Assembly (NCBI RefSeq): GCF_000230895.2
Contig: NC_016604.1
Coordinates: 4,774,001-4,838,000, forward strand
Reading direction: 5' to 3'
Source of the DNA: Mycolicibacterium rhodesiae NBB3
GTDB lineage: Bacteria; Actinomycetota; Actinomycetes; Mycobacteriales; Mycobacteriaceae
Length of the DNA: 64,000 nt
Position numbers and translations under genes: made by a program. Numbering within the stretch: the first letter of the stretch is position 1; each line of letters opens with the position of its first letter. Under the pieces are notes generated by a model, which was given only the letters and a program-made list of their open reading frames with translations, ran no database searches and was not told the origin of the DNA. Of the stretch, positions 34,356-43,139 are shown one piece after another.

Positions 34356-35891
34356 GTGAACATCTCCGACCATGCGGCTGGAGCGCCGGATTCGCCGGCC
34401 CTGATCGTCGACGACGGCACGACGATTTCGTACGCCGGTTTGTTCGCGGGCAGCCAGCGGATAGCTGCACTGCTGTACGACGCCGGGCTCCGGCCGGGCG
34501 ACGGCGTGGCACTGGTGGTGCCGAACCGTCCGGAGTTCTTCGAGATCACCTGGGGCTGCCAGCTTTCCGGGTTGTACTACAGCGCGGTCAACACGCACTT
34601 CACGGCGGACGAGGTCGCCTACGTCATAGCCGACTCCGAAGCCAAGGCCGTGTTCATCGACGAGTCGATGGTGGACCTGGCGGCGTATGTGCGCAAGGCC
34701 AATCCGAGGGTCGAGGTCCACATCAGCGTCGGCGCCGCGCTACCAGGCTGGACCGCGTACGCCGAGGCGCTGGCATCCGCGGGTGACGCACCGCCGGTCA
34801 GCGACGGAACCGAGATGCTCTACTCCTCGGGAACCACGGGGCGCCCCAAGGCTGTTCGGCGGCCACTGCCGACCGACGGTCAGGGGTCGTGGGCGCAGAA
34901 GGTGCTCGAATACTCACTGGGTCAGCGTTACGACCTGGACTCGTCGAGTGTGTATCTCTCGCCCGCGCCGCTATATCACGCGGCGGGCATCAACTACACG
35001 ATGGCCGTGCACCGGGTGGGTGCTGCGTCGGTGCTGATGCGCAAGTTCGACGCCGAAGCGGTGCTGCGGCTCATCGAGAAGCATCGCGTCACACATGCGC
35101 AGTTCGTGCCGACGATGTTCGTGCGAATGCTCAAACTGCCCGAAACCGTCCGTACCGCATACGACTTGTCGAGCCTGCGATGCGTGATCCACGCCGCTGC
35201 GCCGTGCCCGGTCGACGTGAAGTACAAGATGATGGAGTGGATCGGTCCGATCATCCACGAGTACTACGGAGGGACAGAGGGTTTCGCAGGCACCGGGATC
35301 GGACCGGAGGAGTGGCTCGCGCACCCCGGCTCGGTCGGCAAGCCCATCACACCCGTGCACGTCCTGGACGACGACGGAGTCGAAGTTCCCACCGGCACCG
35401 CCGGGGAGCTGTTCTTCGAGGGTGGACCCGCGTTCGAATACTTCAAGGACCCCGAAAAGACCGCCTCGGTGTCCAACGACCGTGGCTGGCGATCGCTGGG
35501 GGACATGGGCTTCGTCGACGACGACGGCTACCTCTTCCTGACCGACCGGTCGACGTTCATGATCGTGTCCGGCGGGGTGAACATCTATCCGCAGGAGGTG
35601 GAGAACCTGCTGGTGATGCATCCGAAGCTTGTCGACGCCGCGGTGTTCGGCGTGCCCAACGACGAGTTCGGCGAGGAGGTCAAGGCGGTCGTCCAACCGA
35701 TCGCGGGCCTCGATGCGGGACCGGCCCTGGAAGCAGAACTCATCGAGTACTGCCGCGCCCGTCTGGCCACCTACAAGTGCCCGCGCACCATCGAGTTCGA
35801 CCCGGAGCTCCCCCGCGATCCCAACGGCAAGCTCTACAAGCGGCGCATTCGGGACCGCTACTGGCAGGGCCGCACGTCACGCATCGTGTGA
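34356..35891 (+). CDS. Acyl-CoA synthetase (ANL family)
   Basis: 511 residues from GTG 34356. Motifs include LYSSGTTGRPK (P-loop), EYYGGTEG, SLGDMGFVDDDGYL and a C-terminal PNGKLYKR with the adenylation lysine. It activates a carboxylic acid to CoA. Final gene of the 30034-35891 operon, 12 bp after the crotonase gene, and convergent with the alcohol dehydrogenase gene (6 bp between stops). The substrate is unknown. Confidence 0.92.
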   Translation: MNISDHAAGAPDSPALIVDDGTTISYAGLFAGSQRIAALLYDAGLRPGDGVALVVPNRPEFFEITWGCQLSGLYYSAVNTHFTADEVAYVIADSEAKAVFIDESMVDLAAYVRKANPRVEVHISVGAALPGWTAYAEALASAGDAPPVSDGTEMLYSSGTTGRPKAVRRPLPTDGQGSWAQKVLEYSLGQRYDLDSSSVYLSPAPLYHAAGINYTMAVHRVGAASVLMRKFDAEAVLRLIEKHRVTHAQFVPTMFVRMLKLPETVRTAYDLSSLRCVIHAAAPCPVDVKYKMMEWIGPIIHEYYGGTEGFAGTGIGPEEWLAHPGSVGKPITPVHVLDDDGVEVPTGTAGELFFEGGPAFEYFKDPEKTASVSNDRGWRSLGDMGFVDDDGYLFLTDRSTFMIVSGGVNIYPQEVENLLVMHPKLVDAAVFGVPNDEFGEEVKAVVQPIAGLDAGPALEAELIEYCRARLATYKCPRTIEFDPELPRDPNGKLYKRRIRDRYWQGRTSRIV

Positions 35892-35897
35892 CGGGGA

Positions 35898-37055
35898 TCA
35901 GTCCAGGCTGAAATCGATGATGCCGCGGACAATCTCACCGTTGAGCTGGTCGCGATAGCCGTCGTTGATCTCCTCGAGGCGGTACCGCCGGGTGATCATC
36001 TCATCGAGCTGAAGCTGACCAGACTCGTAGAGCTTGGTGAACCGCGGGACATCGACCCGCGGATTGCACGATCCGAACACGGTCCCGACGAGACTCTTGT
36101 TCCACAGGATGAACTCCTGCAGGTTGATCCCGATGGAACTCGTCATCTGCCGCGTCATCCCGGTCAGCACGCAGGTGCCACCCTTGCGCGTCAGGCTCAG
36201 CGCCGGCTGGACATCGGCCTCGGTGATGAGCGAAGGCGACACGATCACGCTGTCGGCCATCACCCCGCTCGTCAGATCGCGGACCAGGTCGGCGGCCTCC
36301 TCGGTGGACGCGACGCTGTGGGTCGCACCGAATCCCAGCGCGGACTTCTGTTTGAACTCCACCGGATCGACGGCGATGATCTGCGCGGCGCCGTTGATGC
36401 GCGCGCCCTGGATGGCCCCGGTGCCGATGCCCCCGACGCCGATCACCACGACGGTGTCACCGGTGCGCACCTTGGCGCGGTTCTCTGCGGAGCCGTAGCC
36501 GGTGGGGATGCCGCACGACAGCAGCGCCATCGGCAGCAGCGGCAGATGGGGATCGATCTTGACGATCGAATCCGGAGAAACGACAGTGTGTTTGGAGAAC
36601 GCGCCGACCTTGGACAGATGGCCGAGGTTGCGACCGTCGGTCGTGTGATGGCGGAACGTGCCATCGGTGGGCATACCGGGAATCATCACCTGCGCACCCA
36701 TGTCGCAGATGTACTCCATCCCGGAGTTACACCACCTGCAGCGGCTGCACACCGCGACGAAGGACGTCACCACGTGATCGCCGGGCGCGAAGTCCGTCAC
36801 GCCGGCACCCACCTCGAGGACGACACCCGCGCCTTCGTGACCGCCGATCAACGGGAACATCGACGGCAGTCCGTACGCCTGCATCACCTCGTTGGACGCC
36901 GACATGTCACCGTTGCGGATGTGCTCGTCGGAGTGGCAGAGCCCGGCGGCCGCCATCTCGACGAGCACCTCGCCGGCCTTCGGCGGGTCGAGTTCGAACT
37001 CCTCGACCGACCACTGCTGGCCCATGTCGTGCAGGATCGCCGCGCGGCTCTTCAT
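35898..37055 (-). CDS. NDMA-type zinc alcohol dehydrogenase (mycofactocin-associated)
   Basis: 385 residues. Catalytic zinc ligands C40 and H73 (GGHEGAG), four structural zinc cysteines (C103, C106, C109, C117) and the NAD motif GVGGIGTGAI are present. The long insert GMPTDGTFRHHTTDGRNLG and overall pattern match the NDMA-dependent alcohol dehydrogenase family, in which bound NADH is recycled by mycofactocin. It is only 2 bp downstream of a P450 gene, so it probably oxidises the alcohol the P450 makes. It is the third mycofactocin-linked enzyme in the window. Confidence 0.92.
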   Translation of the reverse strand: MKSRAAILHDMGQQWSVEEFELDPPKAGEVLVEMAAAGLCHSDEHIRNGDMSASNEVMQAYGLPSMFPLIGGHEGAGVVLEVGAGVTDFAPGDHVVTSFVAVCSRCRWCNSGMEYICDMGAQVMIPGMPTDGTFRHHTTDGRNLGHLSKVGAFSKHTVVSPDSIVKIDPHLPLLPMALLSCGIPTGYGSAENRAKVRTGDTVVVIGVGGIGTGAIQGARINGAAQIIAVDPVEFKQKSALGFGATHSVASTEEAADLVRDLTSGVMADSVIVSPSLITEADVQPALSLTRKGGTCVLTGMTRQMTSSIGINLQEFILWNKSLVGTVFGSCNPRVDVPRFTKLYESGQLQLDEMITRRYRLEEINDGYRDQLNGEIVRGIIDFSLD

Positions 37056-37057
37056 GC

Positions 37058-38287
37058 TCAGGTGCGCTTTGTCGGCTCAGCCGACGTGGGTTTGAAGGTC
37101 ACGGGCAGGTGCTTGGGTGAGCGGAACGGCATGCCGACAATCTTCGTATCGTCGTCTTCGATCAGTCGGAAATCGGTCAAACGGTCGAACAGACTCGTCA
37201 GCATCGCCTTCGTCTCGACTCTTGCCAGATGCATTCCGAGGCAGCTGTGGATGCCGCCGGCGAACGAGATGTGCGCCCGCCGCGGCCGGTGGATGTCGAA
37301 CGTGTCGGGATCCTCCCACCGCTTCTCGTCGCGATTGGCCGCACCCATACACAAGGTGATCGACGCACCCTCCGGGATCGTCTGGCCGTGCATCTCGACC
37401 TCACGAGTCGTGTTGCGCGCCACCAGAACCAAGGGTGTCTCGAAGCGGATGCCCTCTTCGATGGCCGCGGGAATGAGGTCGCGATCTCGCTGCACCGCCG
37501 CGAGCTGTTCGGGGTGGGTGAGGAGCAGGTACAGCAGATTCCCCGACGACCGGTAGGTCGTCTCGAGGCCGGCGGGCAACAGCAGGCGCAAAAACGAGAT
37601 GATCGCCTCGTCGGTGAGCTTCTCGCCGTCGACCTCCGCCGCGACCAGATCGCCGATGACGTCCGTGGTCGGTGCGCTGCGACGCTGGTCCACCTGCTGC
37701 TGAAAGTAGGTGCCCAGTTCGACCGACGCGTTGAGTCCGGCCTCGATGTCCTCGGTGATCGAGATCAGGTCCAGCGAGAGCCGTCGGAACATTTCGAGGT
37801 CCTCCTGCGGGAGGCCCAGCAGCGCCGCGGTGACCCGGGTCGGGAACTCGAACGTCACCGCCTTGACCAGATCGACTTCACCCGCGTCTTTGAACTCGTC
37901 GACCAGCTGATCGCAGATCGGGTCGATCACCTCGGGTTCCCATGCCGCCAGCGTGCTCTGTTTGAACGCCTTGCTCACCAGGCTGCGATGGTCGTGATGC
38001 TGCTTGCCCGCCATCCCCAGAATCGTCGGCCCGAAGACCAATCCGATCGTCTGGTTGTACATCTCCGAGGCGAACACCGTGTCCTCGCGAAAAGCGGTGA
38101 AGACGCTGTCGAAGTCGAACAGCGTCCAGTTCTCGGGGTTCTTGAGCTCCTCGGGCATGAGGTCGCTCTCCATCAGGGTGCCGCGCCATACCGGCGACGT
38201 CCTACGCATGTGGTTGAAGTACGGGTACGGGTCGTTCAGCAGATCGGGGGCATTCGACTGGTCCTGCGCCTCGGTGCTGGTTGTCAC
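37058..38287 (-). CDS. Cytochrome P450
   Basis: 409 residues from GTG 38287, chosen over an ATG at 38308 because GGGAGG lies at proper spacing before the GTG. I-helix LLPAGLETTYR, K-helix EEGIRFE and heme motif FAGGIHSCLG with Cys349 are present. The gene is followed 2 bp later by the NDMA-type alcohol dehydrogenase. It diverges from a Rieske ferredoxin gene, with a shared AT-rich element in the gap. The substrate is unknown; hydrophobic and cyclic is likely from context. Confidence 0.93.
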   Translation of the reverse strand: MTTSTEAQDQSNAPDLLNDPYPYFNHMRRTSPVWRGTLMESDLMPEELKNPENWTLFDFDSVFTAFREDTVFASEMYNQTIGLVFGPTILGMAGKQHHDHRSLVSKAFKQSTLAAWEPEVIDPICDQLVDEFKDAGEVDLVKAVTFEFPTRVTAALLGLPQEDLEMFRRLSLDLISITEDIEAGLNASVELGTYFQQQVDQRRSAPTTDVIGDLVAAEVDGEKLTDEAIISFLRLLLPAGLETTYRSSGNLLYLLLTHPEQLAAVQRDRDLIPAAIEEGIRFETPLVLVARNTTREVEMHGQTIPEGASITLCMGAANRDEKRWEDPDTFDIHRPRRAHISFAGGIHSCLGMHLARVETKAMLTSLFDRLTDFRLIEDDDTKIVGMPFRSPKHLPVTFKPTSAEPTKRT

Positions 38288-38334
38288 ACTTGCCTCCCGG
38301 CGGAGCATCTAGCGGGTGAGTCGCTCTATCTTTG

Positions 38335-38352
38335 CTATTTTAGTATTCTAGG
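38335..38352. promoter_or_regulatory. Shared AT-rich element, site c
   Basis: CTATTTTAGTATTCTAGG, 47 nt from the P450 start and 20 nt from the Rieske ferredoxin start. The stretch continues into TCAAG, almost as at site d, which also lies between a P450 gene and a Rieske gene. Confidence 0.55.
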
Positions 38353-38372
38353 TCAAGCGAACAGGAGGTCGT

Positions 38373-38729
38373 ATGCAGCGCCGAGCGGTGTGCGCAGTCG
38401 AAGACCTGCCTCCAGGGACCATGAAACTGGTGCAGGCCGGCAAGTTCGGCGTCGGCGTCTATAACATCGCGGGGTCGCTGTACGCGATCGCGAACTATTG
38501 CTCACATGAGGGCGCCCCGCTGTGTCTCGGCTACACAAGGGGCACCACCGAGTACGCCCCCGAGATGCCCGACCGGATTCGCCACGTGCGTGAGGGCCAG
38601 ATTGCGCGCTGCCCGTGGCATCAGTGGGAGTTCGACATCACCACCGGGGAGAGCCTCGCCGACCCCAAGAAGCGGGTGCGGACCTATGAGGTCGATGTCG
38701 CCGACGGACAGGTGTATCTGACGGCATGA
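38373..38729 (+). CDS. Rieske [2Fe-2S] ferredoxin-like protein
   Basis: 118 residues, a single Rieske domain. Ligands are C43/H45 (CSHEGAPL) and C80/H83 (CPWHQWEFD), with about 20 extra residues between the two ligand pairs compared with small Rieske ferredoxins. AGGAGG precedes the ATG. It may pass electrons to one of the Rieske oxygenases in the locus. It is followed 64 bp later by two amidohydrolase genes in the same direction. Confidence 0.9.
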   Translation: MQRRAVCAVEDLPPGTMKLVQAGKFGVGVYNIAGSLYAIANYCSHEGAPLCLGYTRGTTEYAPEMPDRIRHVREGQIARCPWHQWEFDITTGESLADPKKRVRTYEVDVADGQVYLTA

Positions 38730-38793
38730 GCGAAGCTGGCGAGCGAATCATCCCCCTGAAGTGCGGCGGCCGATCCTGCGAGGAGGAGGCCGC

Positions 38794-39873
38794 ATGATCA
38801 TCGACGCGAACGTTCAGCCGCATTTCCGGTACAACGCCGAGATCCGGCGCTATCTGTCGGCGCCGCACAAGTTGCGCGCGATTCCCGATGTAGAACAGCA
38901 GTGGTACCAGGCGCCCGGCGGCGACTACCGCGCCGATCTCTACGGCGACGGCTATCCCGGTTCCGACCCGGAGACCATGGCGCGCCATCTCTTCGATGAG
39001 GGTGGTGCCGACTATGCGATCCTCAACCCGCTGACTCGCGGGAACATCGCTGATTACCTGTTGAACAGCCGCATCTGCGCCGCGGTCAACGACTGGCTGC
39101 TCGACCGTTGGCTGGACCCGGACACATCCGGCCGTTTCCGCGGCACCATCCGGGTCAACCCCGAGGACGTCAGGGGAGCGGTCGCCGAGATCGAACGACT
39201 GGCGGGGCACCCGAAGATGGTGCAGGTCGGCGTTCCGCTGCAGTCGCGTGAGCCGTACGGCAAGCCAATGTTCGAGCCGATCTGGGAAGCCGCTGCCGCG
39301 CACGGACTGCCGGTGGCCGTGCACATCAACGGAGGCAACGGTGTCGACCATGCGCCGACGTTCGCCGGCCACGCCTACACCTATCCGGGTTATGCCGCGT
39401 TCATGCCGCTGAACTCGTTCGTCCACCTGGCGACACTGATCGTCGAGGGCATGTTCGGAAGGCATCCGGATCTGCGATTCGTGTTCGCCGACGGTGGCTA
39501 CGACATCCTGACGCCGCTGATGTGGCGGTTGGACACGTTCTGGATGTCGATGCGGGACCAGACCCCTTGGGTGGACAGGTTTCCCAGTGAGTACCTGCGT
39601 GATCATGTGCGGTTCTGCTCGTCAGCGCTCGACGGGCCGACGGATGGGAGCCAGGCCGAACGGTGGATGGACTTCACCGACAAGGCCGACCTGCTGATGT
39701 ACGGGTCGAGCTACCCCCATTGGTCGACTGTCGGGCCCGATGCCGTCGTCGCCGGTCTGAACAGTGCCCAGCGGGACAAAGTGTTGTGGCGCAATGCAAG
39801 TGACCTCTTCGGGGTCGCCGCCGACCGAGCCGGCAGTCCAACAGAAGCAGAAGTCGAAGGGAGTCTGACATGA
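38794..39873 (+). CDS. Amidohydrolase-2 family protein with degenerate metal site
   Basis: 359 residues from ATG 38794 with AGGAGGAGG before it. The fold matches PF04909: VAVHINGG, GRHPDLRFVFADGG and YPHWS segments are all there. However, the N-terminal metal motif reads DANVQP where the neighbour has DTDVHP, and the late SDYPH-type Asp is Ser (GSSYPHW). Two metal ligands thus appear lost. The stop overlaps the next amidohydrolase gene (ATGA), so a heteromer with an inactive and an active subunit is plausible. Confidence 0.85.
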   Translation: MIIDANVQPHFRYNAEIRRYLSAPHKLRAIPDVEQQWYQAPGGDYRADLYGDGYPGSDPETMARHLFDEGGADYAILNPLTRGNIADYLLNSRICAAVNDWLLDRWLDPDTSGRFRGTIRVNPEDVRGAVAEIERLAGHPKMVQVGVPLQSREPYGKPMFEPIWEAAAAHGLPVAVHINGGNGVDHAPTFAGHAYTYPGYAAFMPLNSFVHLATLIVEGMFGRHPDLRFVFADGGYDILTPLMWRLDTFWMSMRDQTPWVDRFPSEYLRDHVRFCSSALDGPTDGSQAERWMDFTDKADLLMYGSSYPHWSTVGPDAVVAGLNSAQRDKVLWRNASDLFGVAADRAGSPTEAEVEGSLT

Positions 39874-41039
39874 CGACTGTCGAAGACGTCGCGGAGAGAA
39901 TCGCCGCGCGCGACATCGAGGTGACGATCGTCGACACCGACGTGCATCCGCTGCCGGTGTCGGCCGACGTGCTCAAGTCGTATGCACCCGCGGAGTGGAA
40001 GGACAAACTGTGGCCGACGGCGAATGCCGTCTCGCCGGTACCGCATTTCTACGACACGCCGGACTCCTACAAGACCAACTCGTTGCGGGTCGACGCCGGT
40101 CCGCCGGGAGGCGGTGTCGCGGGTAGCGATCCGGACTTCGCCGCCAAGCAACTGCTCGTCGATGCCGGTGTGAGTATCGCTGTGCTGGAACCGATGTGCG
40201 ATGCACAACTGCCGCAGGCCGAGCACGTCCTCAAGGCCACCCACAACGACTGGCTGGCCGACGTATGGCTCGGTGAAGCCAATTGGCATGGCCGGTGGCG
40301 CGGCGCGATCAGTGTCACCGCCCAGGATCCCGACGCGGCGGCAAGGGAGATCGAGCGATGGGCCGGGCATCCGTACATGGCCGAAGTGCTGATGACACCG
40401 CAGACACGTGGAATCCCCTTCGGTAGCCCGCATTTCGACCCGATGTATGCCGCCGCCGCCCGTAACGGCCTTCCGGTCGCCACGCACCTGATGGGACAGA
40501 CGCCGTTCGAACTGATCCCGATCTACCCGGTCGGCAACCCCGCGCACTGGCACGACTTCTTTGCGTCATGGCCGCTGCTGTACGTATCGCATCTGATGAG
40601 CCTGGTGTTCGACGGTGCCTTCGACCGCCATCCCGATCTGCGCGTGGTGTTCGTCGAGGGTGGGTTCACGTGGGCGTTGCCTGCCATGTGGCGCATGGAC
40701 CGGATCTGGGAGCACCGCAAGGCCGATCTGCCGCACGTGCGCCGCAAACCGTCCGACTATGTCCGCGAGCACGTGCGGTTCACGACGCAACCGCTCGAGG
40801 AGGTCAACCTCGGGGAGTACCGCGAATACCTCGAGATGATGGACCTCGGCGACAACATCATGTTCTCGACCGACTACCCGCACTGGAGCTACGACTCACC
40901 GGACTGGGCGATCAGGCGATTCCCCGCCGACCAGCGGGAGCGCATCATGCGCGGCAACGCCACCGCGTTGTACGGGCTGCCCTCGACGGTGAAGGCGCTT
41001 CCCGCCGAACGTCCGGGCGCAGGTGACGTCGCCGTCTGA
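39870..41039 (+). CDS. Amidohydrolase-2 family metal enzyme (probable catalytic partner)
   Basis: 389 residues. The metal-site motifs DTDVHP (near residue 22), ATHL mid-protein and STDYPHWS near the C-terminus are intact. Family members decarboxylate or hydrolyse cyclic or enol intermediates. It is translationally coupled to the degenerate paralogue upstream, and an NTF2-like gene overlaps its end by 17 bp. The substrate is unknown. Confidence 0.87.
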   Translation: MTTVEDVAERIAARDIEVTIVDTDVHPLPVSADVLKSYAPAEWKDKLWPTANAVSPVPHFYDTPDSYKTNSLRVDAGPPGGGVAGSDPDFAAKQLLVDAGVSIAVLEPMCDAQLPQAEHVLKATHNDWLADVWLGEANWHGRWRGAISVTAQDPDAAAREIERWAGHPYMAEVLMTPQTRGIPFGSPHFDPMYAAAARNGLPVATHLMGQTPFELIPIYPVGNPAHWHDFFASWPLLYVSHLMSLVFDGAFDRHPDLRVVFVEGGFTWALPAMWRMDRIWEHRKADLPHVRRKPSDYVREHVRFTTQPLEEVNLGEYREYLEMMDLGDNIMFSTDYPHWSYDSPDWAIRRFPADQRERIMRGNATALYGLPSTVKALPAERPGAGDVAV

Positions 41040-41451
41040 CGGGAGCACCGTCGAATCGGCATTGACCGATCTGGTCCGCGACTACGACAAGCGCTGGTCG
41101 AGTCTGGATTGCGTTGCGCTGGGCGATCTTTGGGAACGCGATGATCCCGCACCGATCTATGTCGGCGACGAGTACGCGGCACCGCTGATCGGTGCCGACG
41201 AACTCGAACGACATTGGGCCAGGGTGGCGGGCAGGCTCTCCTCGGCCACCGTGACCTCGACGCTGCACGAGTTCGACGTGGTCGACGACACCGTGGTGCG
41301 CGCCATCGTGCTGAGCCGCTGGCGTCTGGCGGGCATCGAAGGCGATGCGGAACGAACCGGGGCCAGCTGGATCACGTGGCTGCTCGTCTGGCGTGCTGAG
41401 CGCTTGCGGATCTTTCACCAGATGGAGTCGCAGGTGCACCTCTCCGAGTGA
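41023..41451 (+). CDS. NTF2/SnoaL-like small protein
   Basis: 142 residues from GTG 41023, overlapping the preceding gene by 17 bp. The pattern of one long helix (LTDLVRDYDKRWSSLD) and curved sheet strands (WITWLLVWRAERLRIFHQMES) suggests an NTF2-like/SnoaL fold, used by isomerases, hydratases and ring-oxygenase small subunits. No catalytic residues can be assigned. Its stop codon lies inside the left arm of a terminator stem. Confidence 0.65.
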   Translation: MTSPSDGSTVESALTDLVRDYDKRWSSLDCVALGDLWERDDPAPIYVGDEYAAPLIGADELERHWARVAGRLSSATVTSTLHEFDVVDDTVVRAIVLSRWRLAGIEGDAERTGASWITWLLVWRAERLRIFHQMESQVHLSE

Positions 41452-41501
41452 TTTGGGTGCGCTGGCGATCGCTGAGCGGTCGTATGCGCACCCAAATCAC
41501 T
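41447..41501. terminator. Bidirectional terminator hairpin with 16-bp perfect stem
   Basis: Left arm 41447-41462 (AGTGATTTGGGTGCGC) and right arm 41486-41501 (its exact reverse complement) flank a 23-nt loop. The stop codons of both convergent genes lie in the arms, so the hairpin should end transcription from both sides. Confidence 0.8.
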
Positions 41502-42213
41502 GTTGGGCGGTGCGTCTTTCGGCCTCGAGCGGGACCACGGGACTGCGGGCATGCGGGCCGCGGGTGACGGCGTGCAACCGGATTTCGGGCAGGTCGACGG
41601 ACGGGTCGAGGGTGTCCAGCCACGCCACGGCGTCGGCGACATCGTTCGCCCGGATCGCGTACATCTCGAACGGCACGTCCTGCAACATCTCGGTCTCGAC
41701 AGGCCCTGGCGTCACGATGTGCACAGTGATGCCGTCGCGATCGACCTCCCGCGCGAGAGCGCCTGCGAACGCATTCATGCCGGCCTTCGACGCCGAGTAG
41801 GCCGTCCGCGCCATCATCGGTTCGTGCGCGGCGGACGATGAGACGAAGACGAATCGCGAGCCGGGCTTCATCTTGGGTAGCGCAGCCGACGTCACCACGA
41901 AGCACGAGTCCAGATTCGCCGACATCGTCGCGCGCCACTGATCGAAAGTCTGCTTGCGAGCGTAGGTTCCGCCGAGGACGCCTGCGGCATGCACAACGAG
42001 GTCGATGTCGTCGAGCGCCTCCACTGCCGGTGCGAACGTCTCGGGTTGCGCCGCGTCGGCGACCGCGTAGCGTGCACCGATCTCGGCCGCCGCGGCCCGT
42101 AGCGGTTCCTCACGCCTGGCGGTCAGGACGACGTCGTAGCCGAGATCGACGAGCCTGCGCCCGCATGCATGTCCGATTCCGCCGCTGCCGCCGGTGACCA
42201 AGGCGCTACGCAC
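41497..42213 (-). CDS. Short-chain dehydrogenase/reductase
   Basis: 238 residues from GTG 42213. The NAD(P) motif TGGSGGIG is at residues 7-14 and the catalytic YSASKAG is present with an upstream SSSAA serine. This is a classical SDR, not of the mycofactocin-coupled type. It lies 12 bp downstream of the GntR-family gene in the same direction, so they are probably co-transcribed. The substrate is unknown. Confidence 0.9.
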   Translation of the reverse strand: MRSALVTGGSGGIGHACGRRLVDLGYDVVLTARREEPLRAAAAEIGARYAVADAAQPETFAPAVEALDDIDLVVHAAGVLGGTYARKQTFDQWRATMSANLDSCFVVTSAALPKMKPGSRFVFVSSSAAHEPMMARTAYSASKAGMNAFAGALAREVDRDGITVHIVTPGPVETEMLQDVPFEMYAIRANDVADAVAWLDTLDPSVDLPEIRLHAVTRGPHARSPVVPLEAERRTAQQ

Positions 42214-42225
42214 ACTGCACCCCGT

Positions 42226-43035
42226 TCAGTTCTTGCGTCGAGCCAGTGCCTGCGGCGAGAGTGCCACGATCCGCTGTTCGGGATCGACTGCACTGAAATA
42301 GGTCTGGGTGTCGGCGATGTGGCGGGCCGACAGCTTGCGGGCGCGCTCACCGTCCCCGGCTTCGATGGCGTCGGAGATCTTGTTGTGAATCGACATTGCG
42401 ATGCGGCGCTGACTCATCGAAGGGTATTCGCCCCGCGCCGTCGTCTCCTGAGCCCACCAGTTCAGGTGACCGGTCCAGAGCGTCTCCAGGCTCCCCACCA
42501 CCGCGATCATCGTGTGGTTGCCGCAGCCGCGGACGACCTCGTCGTGGAACTGCCCGCCGATCTCGGTGAACTTCGCCCCGTCCTCGATCTGCTCGGCCAT
42601 CGATGCGTTGATCTCTTTGAGTTTCGGCACGAGTTCGTCACCGCGGTCGGGGCGACGAGCCGCCAGCGCCGCGCACATGGGCTCGAGTTCCTGAAGGGCC
42701 GCGCCGAGGTCGGCGAGGGGCACCGTGTCGCTCTGCAACAGAAGTCCCAGCATGTATGCCGCACTGGCTTTGGCGGGGGCATGCACGACGGCACCGCCGC
42801 GGTTGCCACGCCGTACCGAGACCAGACCCTCGGTCTCGAGAATTCGCAAGGCTTCCCGCAACGACACCAGGCTCACCCGGAACTGCTCGACGAGCACCTC
42901 CTGGCGCGGCAGCAGATCACCATCGGCCAACTCGCCGTCGATGATCTGACGGCGCAGTTCGTCCGCGACGATCTCGGCCGTCCGACGCGAGCCGAGCCGC
43001 CGTCGAGCCTCCGGGCCAATTCCCAACGTGGTCAT
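42226..43035 (-). CDS. GntR-family regulator, FadR-like subgroup
   Basis: 269 residues from ATG 43035; the frame is open further upstream but the extra residues are not GntR-like. Winged helix near residues 15-85 (RTAEIVADELRRQIIDGELADGDLLP...SLREALRILETEGLVSVRRGNRGG) and a helical FCD effector domain with conserved acidic/His residues (GGQFHDEVVRGCGNHTM). FCD domains bind metal and small carboxylates. It diverges from the large CaiB-fold gene and precedes an SDR gene. It is the only regulator inside the catabolic block itself, so it may control nearby operons. Confidence 0.92.
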   Translation of the reverse strand: MTTLGIGPEARRRLGSRRTAEIVADELRRQIIDGELADGDLLPRQEVLVEQFRVSLVSLREALRILETEGLVSVRRGNRGGAVVHAPAKASAAYMLGLLLQSDTVPLADLGAALQELEPMCAALAARRPDRGDELVPKLKEINASMAEQIEDGAKFTEIGGQFHDEVVRGCGNHTMIAVVGSLETLWTGHLNWWAQETTARGEYPSMSQRRIAMSIHNKISDAIEAGDGERARKLSARHIADTQTYFSAVDPEQRIVALSPQALARRKN

Positions 43036-43088
43036 ATTGCCGACAATGCTAACAGCGAAAGGCCCGCGACCAGGGGAGTACGTGATCG

Positions 43089-43106
43089 CTATCTGACAAA
43101 AGTTAC
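43089..43106. promoter_or_regulatory. Weak variant of shared AT-rich element, site g
   Basis: CTATCTGACAAAAGTTAC lies in the divergent gap between GntR and the double CaiB gene. Its reverse strand shares TTTG--AT-TTAGTA with site c. Two TGACAAA direct repeats (near 43095 and 43113) overlap it and could instead be GntR half-sites. Confidence 0.3.
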
Positions 43107-43139
43107 TAAGATGACAAAGAAACCACGGGAGGATCACTG

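Noticed and set aside
43089..43106. Site g as a full member of the shared regulon.
   Set aside because: Only one arm fits and TGACAAA direct repeats offer a GntR-site explanation; kept as a weak feature and not counted in the six.
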